Shown: positions 14,999-23,105, numbered from the stretch's first letter. The stretch is 25,444 nucleotides of DNA from CAXMWX01 sp051008185 (GCA_051008185.1 JBPCXW010000074.1:1-25444); one strand, 5' to 3'. Translations and numbers: made by a program. Notes: generated from the sequence alone by a model not told the origin.

Positions 14999-15748
14999 TT
15001 ATTGTAATGTCGGAAAATCTTGTAACGGGCGGCGTTGTGCGTGAATAAACTCATTCACAAACTCGTTGCCCGGATGCTCAATCAAATCAGAGATGCTGCC
15101 TTGTTGCACCAGCTGCCCCTCGCGTAACAGCACGATATTGTGGGCGAAATAAGCCGCCTCGCTCATATCGTGGGTGACGATCACCACCGTCTTGCCGAGT
15201 TTCTTGAAAATGGCGGACAACTGTTGCTGCAACTCGTAACGGATGATCGGGTCCAGCGCGCCCAGCGGTTCGTCCAGTAACAGGATCGTCGGCTCCAGGA
15301 TCAGGGCGCGCATCAGACTGATACGCTGGCATTGCCCGCCGGAGAGTTGCTGCGGGTAGCGGCTGAGTTCATCCGCTTCAATCTGCACCAGCTCGGTCAG
15401 CTCATCCAGCTTCTGCTGCAATCTGGGTTCCGGCCAACCCAGATAACGCGGCATCAGAGCCACATTGTCATGCGCGGTCAGGTGCGGAAACAGGCCGCCT
15501 TCCTGAATCACATAACCCGTCTCCTGCCGTTGTTGCAACAGATTGTCCTGACTGAGCGTCACCCCGCGTATCGTCACCGTACCGACATCCGGTTCCACCA
15601 GCCCGTTGATCATACGCAGCAAAGTAGATTTACCACTACCGCTAGGGCCGATTAGCGCGGTAGTGGTGTTACTCTCAATATGCAACGAGACCGAATCAAC
15701 CGCCGCCTGCCCGGCGTAAGCCTTGCTGACATTATCAAGCGTGATCAT
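14999..15748 (-). CDS. Osmoprotectant ABC transporter ATP-binding protein
   Basis: 249 residues. Walker A GPSGSGKST at 34-42, Q-loop IQEGGLFPHL, signature LSGGQ at 135-139, Walker B LLLDE at 156-160, and switch His in THDMSEA. It is of the ProV/OpuCA type but without the C-terminal CBS tandem that senses ionic strength in OpuA, since the protein ends shortly after the nucleotide-binding domain. It energises the fused permease immediately downstream. It is preceded by a GST gene 12 bp upstream, so the operon also carries detoxification functions. Confidence 0.94.
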   Translation of the reverse strand: MITLDNVSKAYAGQAAVDSVSLHIESNTTTALIGPSGSGKSTLLRMINGLVEPDVGTVTIRGVTLSQDNLLQQRQETGYVIQEGGLFPHLTAHDNVALMPRYLGWPEPRLQQKLDELTELVQIEADELSRYPQQLSGGQCQRISLMRALILEPTILLLDEPLGALDPIIRYELQQQLSAIFKKLGKTVVIVTHDMSEAAYFAHNIVLLREGQLVQQGSISDLIEHPGNEFVNEFIHAQRRPLQDFPTLQ

Positions 15749-15760
15749 GGCGGGGAATCA

Positions 15761-16384
15761 CTATTGCAACACCTGCAACGTCTTTTGCCAGGCCGCAGAG
15801 CCAAGCAGACCGCCCTGCCAGCGCTGTATATGCGGATATTGTTTCACCGGAATGTCGCCCGCCTCGGCATGCACCAGAAACGAGACGGTGGCATGGTCGG
15901 CGACACTGATGTTGTCACCCAGCAGATAGTTGTTGTCGGCCAGATGGGCATCCAGCACCGCGGCAAACCGATTGAACTCCTCCAGCGCCTGCTTCAGGGC
16001 ATCGGCATCAACCTCCTGCTTCATCCAGTGTTTCTTCACCAGATTTTCCCAGGTGATAGCACCGCAGGCACGGGAAAAATGCGCGGTATTCCAACTCAAC
16101 CATTGTTGCATCTTGGCCTGCAACTTTGGATCATCCGGGATCAAACCCGCTTCCGGTTTGCCAGCGGCAAGGTACAGCATGATAGCGGTGGATTCCCACA
16201 ACACGAAATCCCCATCTACCAGAGTAGGGATTTTATGATTGGGATTGATCTTGGCTAGTTCTCCCTCCAAATGCTCACCGGCTAACAGATCAACATTGAT
16301 CAGTTCCAGATCGATGTCGACATGATTGGCTACGGCTTGTACCCGGAGTGAATTGGGGGATGGGCCAGCGATATACAGTTTCAT
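15761..16384 (-). CDS. Glutathione S-transferase family protein
   Basis: 207 residues with the thioredoxin-like N-terminal domain (MKLYIAGPSPNSLRVQAV, PNHKIPTLVDGDFVLWES with the cis-Pro and the glutathione-binding Glu-Ser) and an all-helical C-terminal domain (ISVADHATVSFLVHAE). The family conjugates glutathione to electrophiles or acts on related thiols; the substrate is unknown. GGAGA lies 6 bases before the start. Gaps of 16 bp from the MBL gene and 12 bp to the ABC ATPase indicate a shared transcript. Confidence 0.93.
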   Translation of the reverse strand: MKLYIAGPSPNSLRVQAVANHVDIDLELINVDLLAGEHLEGELAKINPNHKIPTLVDGDFVLWESTAIMLYLAAGKPEAGLIPDDPKLQAKMQQWLSWNTAHFSRACGAITWENLVKKHWMKQEVDADALKQALEEFNRFAAVLDAHLADNNYLLGDNISVADHATVSFLVHAEAGDIPVKQYPHIQRWQGGLLGSAAWQKTLQVLQ

Positions 16385-16400
16385 TATAAGTCTCCTTCAG

Positions 16401-17048
16401 TTATGGGGTGGTAGTGTGATCAGCAACGAACGGATTGCTCTGCCGTTCCTGACCGAAAGTGGATGTCGGGCCATGACCCGGCACGAATTGAACATCATCG
16501 CCCAGAGGCCATAGTTTGTTTTTGATGGAAGCAAGCAAGGTTGCATGATCACCGCGGGGGAAATCCGTCCTGCCGATAGAGCCTTGAAACAAGACATCAC
16601 CAACAATAGCCAACCGGTTATCAGGCTGAAAAAATATCACATGCCCCGGCGTATGGCCGGGACAATGCCGGACCAGAAACTCCAGTTCACCTACAGTCAC
16701 CGTGTCATTGTCCTCCAGCCAACGGTCCGGAACAAAGGCCTCGGCAGTCGGAAAGGCAAACATCTCGGCCTGCTCGGGCAACAGATCAATCCAGAACTGA
16801 TCCTCCTTGTGCGGGCCTTCTATGGGTAACTGCAAACGCCGGGCCAGTTCCGCCACGCCACCGGCATGGTCAATATGTGCATGTGTAACCAGAATCTTCT
16901 CCAGCTGCACCTGCTCTGCTGTGACGGTCTCAATCAACCGATCCACTTCCCCGCCGGGATCAACCACAGCGGCCTTGTTGGTTTTATCACAGATAACAAT
17001 AGAGGAATTTTGTTGAAACGGTGTTACGGGGACGACAGACACACGCAT
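16401..17048 (-). CDS. MBL-fold hydrolase, YcbL/glyoxalase II-like
   Basis: 215 residues. THAHIDHAGG is the HxHxDH metal motif; HCPGHTPGH, GDVLFQGSIGRTDFPRGD and PGHGPTS supply the other metal ligands. This is the glyoxalase II-related YcbL family, thioester hydrolases of S-lactoylglutathione-like substrates. It probably works with the GST 16 bp downstream in glutathione-linked detoxification. It is the first gene of a four-gene minus-strand run. Its upstream gap contains repeat R4. Confidence 0.93.
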   Translation of the reverse strand: MRVSVVPVTPFQQNSSIVICDKTNKAAVVDPGGEVDRLIETVTAEQVQLEKILVTHAHIDHAGGVAELARRLQLPIEGPHKEDQFWIDLLPEQAEMFAFPTAEAFVPDRWLEDNDTVTVGELEFLVRHCPGHTPGHVIFFQPDNRLAIVGDVLFQGSIGRTDFPRGDHATLLASIKNKLWPLGDDVQFVPGHGPTSTFGQERQSNPFVADHTTTP

Positions 17049-17130
17049 TATTTGGCCTCATCCAATAAGAGTACGATAAAGATAACATACTATCAAAGAT
17101 GTTGATACATATAAAATAAAGTCAGCAAAT

Positions 17131-17227
17131 TCCCCCCACCGGAGCCACTACGGGCTTACGCCCTTGTGCCACCGGCTCCCCCTCAAGGGGGGAGCCAAAG
17201 GAGGCGAAGCCTGCTTTGATGGGGGGA
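17131..17227. repeat. Compact MITE-like copy R4
   Basis: A 97-bp element: left end TCCCCCCACC, R1-type arm with GGGC-TTAC-GCCC, central stem GCTCCCCC-TCAAG-GGGGGAGC, inverted R2-type arm with AGGC-GAA-GCCT, and right end GATGGGGGGA. The near-palindromic ends suggest an intact unit of the family seen at 2712, 5161 and 10922. It directly abuts the hsdM remnant. Confidence 0.78.
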
Positions 17228-17345
17228 CCGCCACCGGGAGTTGAAAGAGAACCACTTCAACTTGAATATTCCCCGCTATGTAGATACATTTGAGGAAGAG
17301 ATAAACATCAAGGATATTCTTGTTTACCTCCCCAATTACTCATAA
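17228..17345 (+). pseudogene. hsdM: 3' remnant of hsdM (type I restriction-modification methylase)
   Basis: In the frame ending at the TAA 17343-17345 the DNA encodes RELKENHFNLNIPRYVDTFE and then EEINIKDILVYLPNYS. The stretch NxFNLNIPRYVDTFEEE is the conserved C-terminal signature of HsdM, the N6-adenine methylase subunit of type I systems. Upstream, the frame closes at a TGA inside repeat R4 (17217), so only about 38 codons remain and there is no start. rhuM follows 16 bp after the stop, as it does inside intact type I operons. No hsdS or hsdR is present. Confidence 0.85.
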
Positions 17346-17361
17346 CACAGGAGTTGACAAT

Positions 17362-18228
17362 ATGAATACGCAGAAGTCGCAAAATCCAGCCATCCGCAAC
17401 AGTGCTGCTGAATTTATGATTCTTATGCAACAGGCCGAGCAGGATGGCATTGAAGCTCGTCATCAGGATGGGTCTGTCTGGTTCACACAGAAGCTTATGG
17501 CAGAATTGTTCGGCGTATCAGTTTCAACTATTGACGGGCACTTGGAAGACATTTTTTCAATCAATGAACTACAGCCAGATTCAGTAACTCGGAAATTCCC
17601 AATGCCCGCCACAGGTGGCAAAAGCCATGACACCAGTTTCTACAACCTGAATGCCATCATATCGGTGGGCTATCGTGTCAAATCCAAACGAGCGACCCAG
17701 TTCCGTCAATGGGCGGGCACGATATTAAGGGGTGCTGCGATCAAAGGCTATACGCTGGACACTGAACGCCTTAAGAATAATGGCTTTCTTGGGCAGCACT
17801 ACTTTGATTATTTGATTGAAAACATTCAAGAAATTCGCCGGAGTGATCGTCTTTTTTATCAAAAGCTAACCGACCTTTATGCTACCAGCATGGATTACAA
17901 CAAGGATGCGCTTACCACCCGCGAGTTCTATAACAAGGTTCAGAACGAATTACATCAGGCTATTTTCGGACATACCACCTATCGCACACCGGAAGAACGG
18001 GAATGCCTTAACGATATCGTCAATGACTACATGGATATGGCCGAAGACTATGCCCTACACCATATTCCCATGACTATGGAAGACTGGGCAACTCGGCTGG
18101 ATAAGTTTCTGGAATTTTACAAGCAAGGTGTGCCGCAAGATGACAATTGCATCAGCACTGAAATTGCCGCAGGCCACACGGAAAGTGAGTTTGAGAAATA
18201 TCATAGCCTTGCGGGTGTCAATGCGTAG
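17362..18228 (+). CDS. rhuM: RhuM family protein
   Basis: 288 residues from the ATG at 17362, chosen because AGGAG (17349-17353) lies 8 bases before it; an upstream ATG at 17320 lies inside the hsdM remnant. The N-terminal DNA-binding-like region VWFTQKLMAELFGVSVSTIDGHLEDIF and the core YNLNAIISVGYRVKSKRATQFRQWA are the RhuM signature (named from a Salmonella pathogenicity island). The C-terminal half is helical (YRTPEERECLNDIVNDYMDMAE). RhuM proteins frequently lie between hsdM and hsdS in type I restriction loci; their role is unproven. It appears complete and is preceded by the hsdM remnant, so it is a survivor of a decayed locus. Confidence 0.9.
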   Translation: MNTQKSQNPAIRNSAAEFMILMQQAEQDGIEARHQDGSVWFTQKLMAELFGVSVSTIDGHLEDIFSINELQPDSVTRKFPMPATGGKSHDTSFYNLNAIISVGYRVKSKRATQFRQWAGTILRGAAIKGYTLDTERLKNNGFLGQHYFDYLIENIQEIRRSDRLFYQKLTDLYATSMDYNKDALTTREFYNKVQNELHQAIFGHTTYRTPEERECLNDIVNDYMDMAEDYALHHIPMTMEDWATRLDKFLEFYKQGVPQDDNCISTEIAAGHTESEFEKYHSLAGVNA

Positions 18229-18260
18229 AAAGATGTTCTGATTACGCCTGATGCGAGATG

Positions 18261-18316
18261 CTAACAATGAACTTGCATACTAACATTGGTGATGTTAGTA
18301 TGCACCGCACTGTTAG
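18261..18316. promoter_or_regulatory. Large symmetric operator with four CTAACA half-sites
   Basis: A perfect 13-bp inverted repeat TGCATACTAACAT / ATGTTAGTATGCA (18274-18286, 18292-18304; 5-bp spacer) is flanked by an outer CTAACA at 18261-18266 and TGTTAG at 18311-18316, almost equidistant from the same centre. It sits 30 bp upstream of the winged-helix gene's start, where autorepression is expected. Confidence 0.8.
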
Positions 18317-18346
18317 TGTTCTCGCACATCACAAAGGAGGCGCGAA

Positions 18347-19333
18347 ATGTCGAAAACACAGTTTGTTGCAACGTTGGAGCAACATATCAGCCATACGCTC
18401 CATTACCCTATTCGAGTAGCGGCGGTTGGCGTAGCACCGAGTCTTCCTGTATTTATGGGGCGAATGTACCAGTTTTACGAAGGCCACCTTTTTGGTAAAA
18501 GGTGTATCTTCCTCGTCAGCCTGGGTGATGCAACCACACCTGCGGAGATTGCCAAACATATCGGGCTGGTTCGTGCTGTTGAGGATGCCATTGTCGTTTA
18601 TGCGGCGCAGTCGCTGAGTGCACATAATCGGGCTCGCCTCATCAAGCATGGTATCTCGTTCGTGGTGCCGGGGAACCAGATATACTTTCCAGAACTCGAG
18701 ATGGATTTGCGGGAACACTTTCTTACTATCAGGAAGATCCATACTGCTAGATTATCACCGGCGACTCAAACAGTGCTGTTCCATCACTTGTTGCGGCTTG
18801 ATAGCGCAGCCATTACTCCCCCTCTCCTGGCGGCACAGCTACATTACTCGGCCATGTCAATCGGGCGGGCTTTTAACGACCTGGCCGCAACCGGCTTCGC
18901 CCATATTGAGCGACGCGGCAGGGAAAGGCATATTCAGTTTGATAGCGAAAGGCGGAGGCTACTTAATGCCATGCGTGACTTCTTGCGGAATCCAGTACGC
19001 AGTGAGAGATTTGTCCGGGGTCGCCCTGTCAAAGGGGTGTTGAAACTGGCTGGCGAAAGTGCGCTTTCGGAACTTACCGAACTGTCCGCGCCGCCCATTA
19101 CCACCTTTGCTGTTGTTGCAAGCGACTGGGAGAAAATCGCTCAAGACCATAACCTTATTGAGGTTGGTCTGCGCGAGGCAGACTGCATTGTGGAACTCTG
19201 GGCCTACAACCCTGCCGCCCTGTCAGACTCGTCCACTGTTGACCCACTGTCGCTTTACGCACAGTTTCACGACCGCCGGGATGAAAGGGTGGCTATGGCC
19301 GCAAACAAGTTGCTGGAGGATATAGCGTGGTAG
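18347..19333 (+). CDS. Winged-helix (MarR/AbiEi-like) regulator, unknown target
   Basis: 328 residues with a very good ribosome site (AAAGGAGG 7 bases before the ATG). The middle, ITPPLLAAQLHYSAMSIGRAFNDLAATGFAHIERRGRERHIQFD (about 145-188), reads as a winged helix-turn-helix. The N-terminal part resembles the region in AbiEi-type antitoxin/regulator families (RLIKHGISFVVPGNQIYFPEL), and the C-terminal DPLSLYAQFHDRRDERV...LLEDIAW is also conserved in such proteins from memory. No AbiEii-type nucleotidyltransferase partner follows; the next gene is darG, converging with a 25-bp gap. The large palindrome upstream suggests it binds there. It may regulate itself, rhuM or a lost partner. Confidence 0.6.
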   Translation: MSKTQFVATLEQHISHTLHYPIRVAAVGVAPSLPVFMGRMYQFYEGHLFGKRCIFLVSLGDATTPAEIAKHIGLVRAVEDAIVVYAAQSLSAHNRARLIKHGISFVVPGNQIYFPELEMDLREHFLTIRKIHTARLSPATQTVLFHHLLRLDSAAITPPLLAAQLHYSAMSIGRAFNDLAATGFAHIERRGRERHIQFDSERRRLLNAMRDFLRNPVRSERFVRGRPVKGVLKLAGESALSELTELSAPPITTFAVVASDWEKIAQDHNLIEVGLREADCIVELWAYNPAALSDSSTVDPLSLYAQFHDRRDERVAMAANKLLEDIAW

Positions 19334-19358
19334 TCAAGGGACAGCGCAGATTCTCCGG

Positions 19359-20402
19359 TTAGTTCAGACCTAACCAGCTGTTATTCAGAAGTACATCCCT
19401 TGCCAAATGAATCTGGCGAGGGGTGAATTGCTGCTTGCGTTCACTCCATGCGTAAACACGGTTCACTATGTCATCGGCTGTGTTGGCTTTTTCATGTTTC
19501 ATAACCCAATGAACAGTAGATAACAATTCTAAGCCGAAAGATGATTCAAACCCATCCACCAGTTTGGCGACCTGCTCAAAACGCGCTTTGGTGTCGGTAT
19601 GTTCATCAAGCAAGGCATTAGCATCTTCTTTAGCTCCCGGCACAAGCTCAAGTGTCTTATCTGGTACATCTGTACCGTCTGCGTATCCACTTATCATGTA
19701 ACCATCAATAGCGTTCAGCACATGGCGCAGGTTCTCGGCATAAGGGCCATAAGGTGCTTTTTGGAAGTCAAGACTGAGAGGCTCTCCCGCCTCTTGCATA
19801 AAATACATTAGCTTATGAAGCTCCAGCAATGTTATGAATGGATCAAGTAATCCAGTCAGATAGCGATGCATCAATGCGACTAGTACCGCTCGGCCTGATG
19901 TCATCTTGGGTATTTTCTGGTTGCGAACCATTTTGTCAGCATCTGGTGAGCCTTTAGGTTCGAAGACGAGGATTTGTACATTTTCCAGATTGGCAAGAGC
20001 CTGCTCAATGTGCTGCTTCACGGTTTCCCACTCCAATCCGCCTAGGCCACAGCCTAATGGTGGAATGGCGATAGAACGAATCTGCCGCTCCTTGATTTCT
20101 TTGCTGAGTGCTTCAAGCCCTGATTCAATGTCTTCTATTTTGCTGTTTCCTTTCCAATGTCGCTTGGTGGGAAAATTGATGATATATTTGGGGTTTGCCA
20201 TTTGCCCGGTGCTGAAAGTGAACATGTGCCCAGGCTTGAGCTCTTTGCGTTTACAGATAGCGGCGTAGGCTTTGAAATTTTCAGGGAAAGCCTTCTTGAA
20301 TTCTAGTGCGATGCCGCGCCCCATAACACCGACGCAGTTGACGGTGTTGACAATGGCCTCAGCATCCTCGGTAACAATGTTGCCAGTTTTGTATTTAATC
20401 AT
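19359..20402 (-). CDS. darG: DarG macrodomain antitoxin (DNA ADP-ribosylglycohydrolase)
   Basis: 347 residues. An N-terminal macrodomain (about 1-155) carries AIVNTVNCVGVMGRGIALEF, NFPTKRHWKGNS and PLGCGLGGLEW, the DarG pattern for binding and removing ADP-ribose from thymidine in DNA. The C-terminal part (about 165-347) is the DarT-binding domain also found in DarG proteins. It starts 14 bp after the darT stop with a G-rich ribosome site (GAAGGGGGGGAC). It is the last gene of the minus-strand run from leuC. It converges with the winged-helix gene. Confidence 0.93.
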   Translation of the reverse strand: MIKYKTGNIVTEDAEAIVNTVNCVGVMGRGIALEFKKAFPENFKAYAAICKRKELKPGHMFTFSTGQMANPKYIINFPTKRHWKGNSKIEDIESGLEALSKEIKERQIRSIAIPPLGCGLGGLEWETVKQHIEQALANLENVQILVFEPKGSPDADKMVRNQKIPKMTSGRAVLVALMHRYLTGLLDPFITLLELHKLMYFMQEAGEPLSLDFQKAPYGPYAENLRHVLNAIDGYMISGYADGTDVPDKTLELVPGAKEDANALLDEHTDTKARFEQVAKLVDGFESSFGLELLSTVHWVMKHEKANTADDIVNRVYAWSERKQQFTPRQIHLARDVLLNNSWLGLN

Positions 20403-20416
20403 TTTGTCCCCCCCTT

Positions 20417-21058
20417 CTAGTAATACCAGTCGGTCTTTACTTCTAAAATTGGTTTATGGAGGCTTGCAGCAATCGCCCGGGCTGCGTGGGCGTAGGCTGT
20501 ATTATTCAGCACACCAATGCGCTCTGTCAAGCTCCAAGGCAGGCTTCTCTCAACAAGCAATTCAGCTTGTTTAGCCTCCTTGCATGACCTCCAATCCCTT
20601 GCCCCAACAGCATTCCAGTCAATTTCATTCAAGTGGTCTAAGTCACACCAATCGTCAAAGTATCTGGCACCTGCATTGGAGCTGGTGAAAGCCCAGCGGT
20701 GTTCGTTCTCGTCCGCCCAAGATACAATGTTACGGAGATCAAATTCTAGGTGTACGATCAAATTTTGTCCGCCTCGGTACGAAATATCTTGATGGTCGGC
20801 TCGGAAAAGCACAAAGAGCATTACTGAACGTGGGCAAAAATAGAAAGGTACACACTCACCAACATGTAAATTAGGGTGGCTATTCAATGTCAACTCTTTG
20901 AGCCTCCGTTGCTTAATATGATCCATCCCAATGGTGATTTCGGATGAAGTGCGTTGTGCAATTTTAGCATCACTCCAAAGAAAGCGATCTGCAATGATTG
21001 AAGGCAAACGATCAACATGAATGATATGGTAGATTTTTGGATGTTCGGGAATAGTCAT
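20417..21058 (-). CDS. darT: DarT DNA ADP-ribosyltransferase toxin
   Basis: 213 residues of the DUF4433/DarT family. The N-terminus IYHIIHVDRLPSIIADRFLW and YFCPRSVML are family blocks; IKQRRL (R51/R52) matches the NAD-contacting Arg and KEAKQAELLVE gives the catalytic Glu at position 166. DarT attaches ADP-ribose to thymidine in single-stranded DNA, blocking replication, and protects some bacteria against phage. The start overlaps the upstream small orf by four bases (ATGA). All key residues appear intact, so it should be active and to depend on darG 14 bp downstream. Confidence 0.93.
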   Translation of the reverse strand: MTIPEHPKIYHIIHVDRLPSIIADRFLWSDAKIAQRTSSEITIGMDHIKQRRLKELTLNSHPNLHVGECVPFYFCPRSVMLFVLFRADHQDISYRGGQNLIVHLEFDLRNIVSWADENEHRWAFTSSNAGARYFDDWCDLDHLNEIDWNAVGARDWRSCKEAKQAELLVERSLPWSLTERIGVLNNTAYAHAARAIAASLHKPILEVKTDWYY

Positions 21059-21342
21059 TTATGAGATTCCGTAATCGCATCGTCTTCTATTTCGGCAACA
21101 TCTTCATCCAGTGCTGGCAGCAATTCATTGCCATCGGCATCCTGCGTCGGATTGGGGCTTAGATTAATACGGGGGGCAAGAAACTTTTCAATAAGGTGTC
21201 CGAGCATATCCGCATCGGTCAAAGTTGGAATCTGTCGGTCAATATCTGTTGCAGATGTTCCTTGCACGGGACTTGCATCGCCATGCAAGCTTGAAATGGC
21301 TCTTGCATAATCAGGGTTCGGCATCAACCCTGACCTTGACAT
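21055..21342 (-). CDS. Small acidic protein coupled to darT, unknown function
   Basis: 95 residues from 21342, or 89 from an in-frame ATG at 21324 that has AAGG 9 bases upstream. The product has no recognised family, membrane segment or signal. It has a polar N-terminal half, a DADMLGHLIEKFL helix, a Pro/Asn turn, and an acidic tail (LDEDVAEIEDDAITES). Its TGA overlaps the darT ATG (ATGA), implying coupled translation, and its 5' end overlaps the 3' end of phaC by 14-32 bp. It could be a third component of the darTG locus, a remnant of another gene or a chance coupling; the first is favoured by the four-base overlap. Confidence 0.6.
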   Translation of the reverse strand: MSRSGLMPNPDYARAISSLHGDASPVQGTSATDIDRQIPTLTDADMLGHLIEKFLAPRINLSPNPTQDADGNELLPALDEDVAEIEDDAITESHK

Positions 21343-23104
21343 ATGACCCCGGTGCGTCCTCCAATGCTGGTAATTTGCCGGTGCCGGGCAAGCGGGCGGG
21401 GACTTTCTCTCCGGCGAAATCCAGTAGCCATTGGTTCCAGTCCGGCCACCAGGAGCCGGGGTGTTTGTCTGTTTGTTGATGCCACTCGTCCGCAGTCACA
21501 TCAATTGCACCGCCGGTGTGGTAACCATACTTGTCCGCATCAGGATGATTGATAATACCGGCAATATGGCCTGACCTGCCCAGTACAAACCGCACCGGCC
21601 CGGAGAATAATTGTGCGCCGGAATAAGTGCTCTTCCAGGGGGCGATATGATCTTCTTCCGTGGAGATAAAATACGCCGGGGTTTGGATGCTGCTCAGATC
21701 AATCGGCACATCGTCTATACTAATCCCCCCGGGTTGCCTGAATTTGTTTTCCAGATACATGGTTCGCAGATAAGTGCTGTGCATCTTCGCCGGCAGGCGG
21801 GTGCTATCGCTATTCCAATACAGTAAATCAAACGGGAAAGGCTCCCTGCCCAGCAGATAATTATGTACATAGAAAGACCAGATCAAATCATTAGCCCGCA
21901 ACATATTAAATGCCATGGACATCTGGGCACCGTCATGGAAACCCTTTTCGTTCATCTCCTCCTCCAGTGTGCCAAGTTGCTCTTCATCAATGAATACCCC
22001 CAGATCACCCGGCTCGGAAAAATCCAGCATGGACGCGAAAAAAGTGGCTGACTTGATGCGGTTGTCCTGTTGCGCCTGCAGATAAGCCACAGTGGCCGCC
22101 AGCAAGGTGCCGCCGATACAATAACCGGCCGCATTGATCTGTTCCTCACCGGTGCAGTCAGTAACCGCCTGCATCGCCGCCAACGCCCCCTCTAATACAT
22201 AATCAGCAAAATCCTTGTCGCCCAAAGCCGCATCGGGATTGACCCAGGAAATCACAAACACGCTGTGCCCTTGATCCACCAGCCATTTGATCATGGAGTT
22301 CTTTGCCTGCAAATCCATGACATAAAACTTGTTGATCCAAGGGGGAATAATCAGCAACGGTGTCTTATAAACCTCTTCAGTAGTAGGCGTGTAATGCAAC
22401 AGTTGCAACATATCATTCTGAAAAACCACCTTACCGGGCGTGGTGGCGACATTGCGGCCCAATTCAAAGGCATCCCTGTCGCTCATCTTGATCTTGAGTT
22501 CGCCTTTTTCCGCATCAAAGTCATCAATAAAGTTTTGCAAGCCGCGTAGCAGGTTTTCGCCTTTACTTTCCACGGTCGCCTCCAGCACCTCGGGGTTCAT
22601 CAATGCAAAATTGGAAGGCGACATCGCATCAACAAACTGTTTGGTATAAAACCGGGCCCTGTGCGCGGTCTTTTCATCCAGCCCGTCAATATCTTCCACT
22701 ACGGACTGAATACTGTTGGCGGTTACCAGATAAGACTGTTTGATAAAATCAAAAAATGGATTGCTGTCCCAGGCCGCGTGTTTGAAACGTCGATCACCTT
22801 TTTCCGGCTCAAGCGGTGTCGCCACCTCCTCGCCCAGCCAGCGCCGGGTATTGTCCAGCCAGAGATTGCTGCAGGACTGCCAGAACTGTAACTGTGCCTC
22901 GGCCAGTTTTTCCGGCTGCTTCATCAGGGCGGCGGTCGTGTCCAGAAAGGTCTGCGTTACACCAAGCGGGTCTGGTATATTCTGTTGGCTCTGGGCCTGT
23001 ACAAAATTGTTCAGCATATCGCGATAGGTGTCGGCGGCATCGGCAAGGGTTTGCGTCAGTTCCTCGCTCGCGGCGGCCTGTTTGTTTGTGGTTTTGTTTG
23101 ACAT
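21311..23104 (-). CDS. phaC: Class I poly(3-hydroxyalkanoate) synthase PhaC
   Basis: 597 residues from the ATG at 23104; an open frame to 23149 lies within leuD. The lipase-like box GYCIGG supplies the catalytic Cys (about residue 329), and EEDHIAPW and GRSGHIAGIINHP carry the Asp and His. The end LEDAPGSYVKVR is the standard PhaC C-terminus. It polymerises (R)-3-hydroxyacyl-CoA on cytoplasmic granules; length and lack of a phaE partner indicate class I. It begins 1 bp after the leuD stop, so it is cotranscribed and probably coupled with leuCD. No phaA or phaB is in the window. The downstream orf overlaps its end. Confidence 0.95.
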   Translation of the reverse strand: MSNKTTNKQAAASEELTQTLADAADTYRDMLNNFVQAQSQQNIPDPLGVTQTFLDTTAALMKQPEKLAEAQLQFWQSCSNLWLDNTRRWLGEEVATPLEPEKGDRRFKHAAWDSNPFFDFIKQSYLVTANSIQSVVEDIDGLDEKTAHRARFYTKQFVDAMSPSNFALMNPEVLEATVESKGENLLRGLQNFIDDFDAEKGELKIKMSDRDAFELGRNVATTPGKVVFQNDMLQLLHYTPTTEEVYKTPLLIIPPWINKFYVMDLQAKNSMIKWLVDQGHSVFVISWVNPDAALGDKDFADYVLEGALAAMQAVTDCTGEEQINAAGYCIGGTLLAATVAYLQAQQDNRIKSATFFASMLDFSEPGDLGVFIDEEQLGTLEEEMNEKGFHDGAQMSMAFNMLRANDLIWSFYVHNYLLGREPFPFDLLYWNSDSTRLPAKMHSTYLRTMYLENKFRQPGGISIDDVPIDLSSIQTPAYFISTEEDHIAPWKSTYSGAQLFSGPVRFVLGRSGHIAGIINHPDADKYGYHTGGAIDVTADEWHQQTDKHPGSWWPDWNQWLLDFAGEKVPARLPGTGKLPALEDAPGSYVKVRVDAEP

Positions 23105-23105
23105 A

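Larger units (their letters stand above)
17049..17361. other. Gap of about 313 bp between the MBL gene and rhuM
   Basis: It is filled by the compact hairpin repeat R4 (17131-17227) followed directly by the hsdM remnant (17228-17345). The first 80 bp, an AT-rich stretch upstream of the MBL gene, must hold its promoter, but no clear hexamers were picked. Confidence 0.6.
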
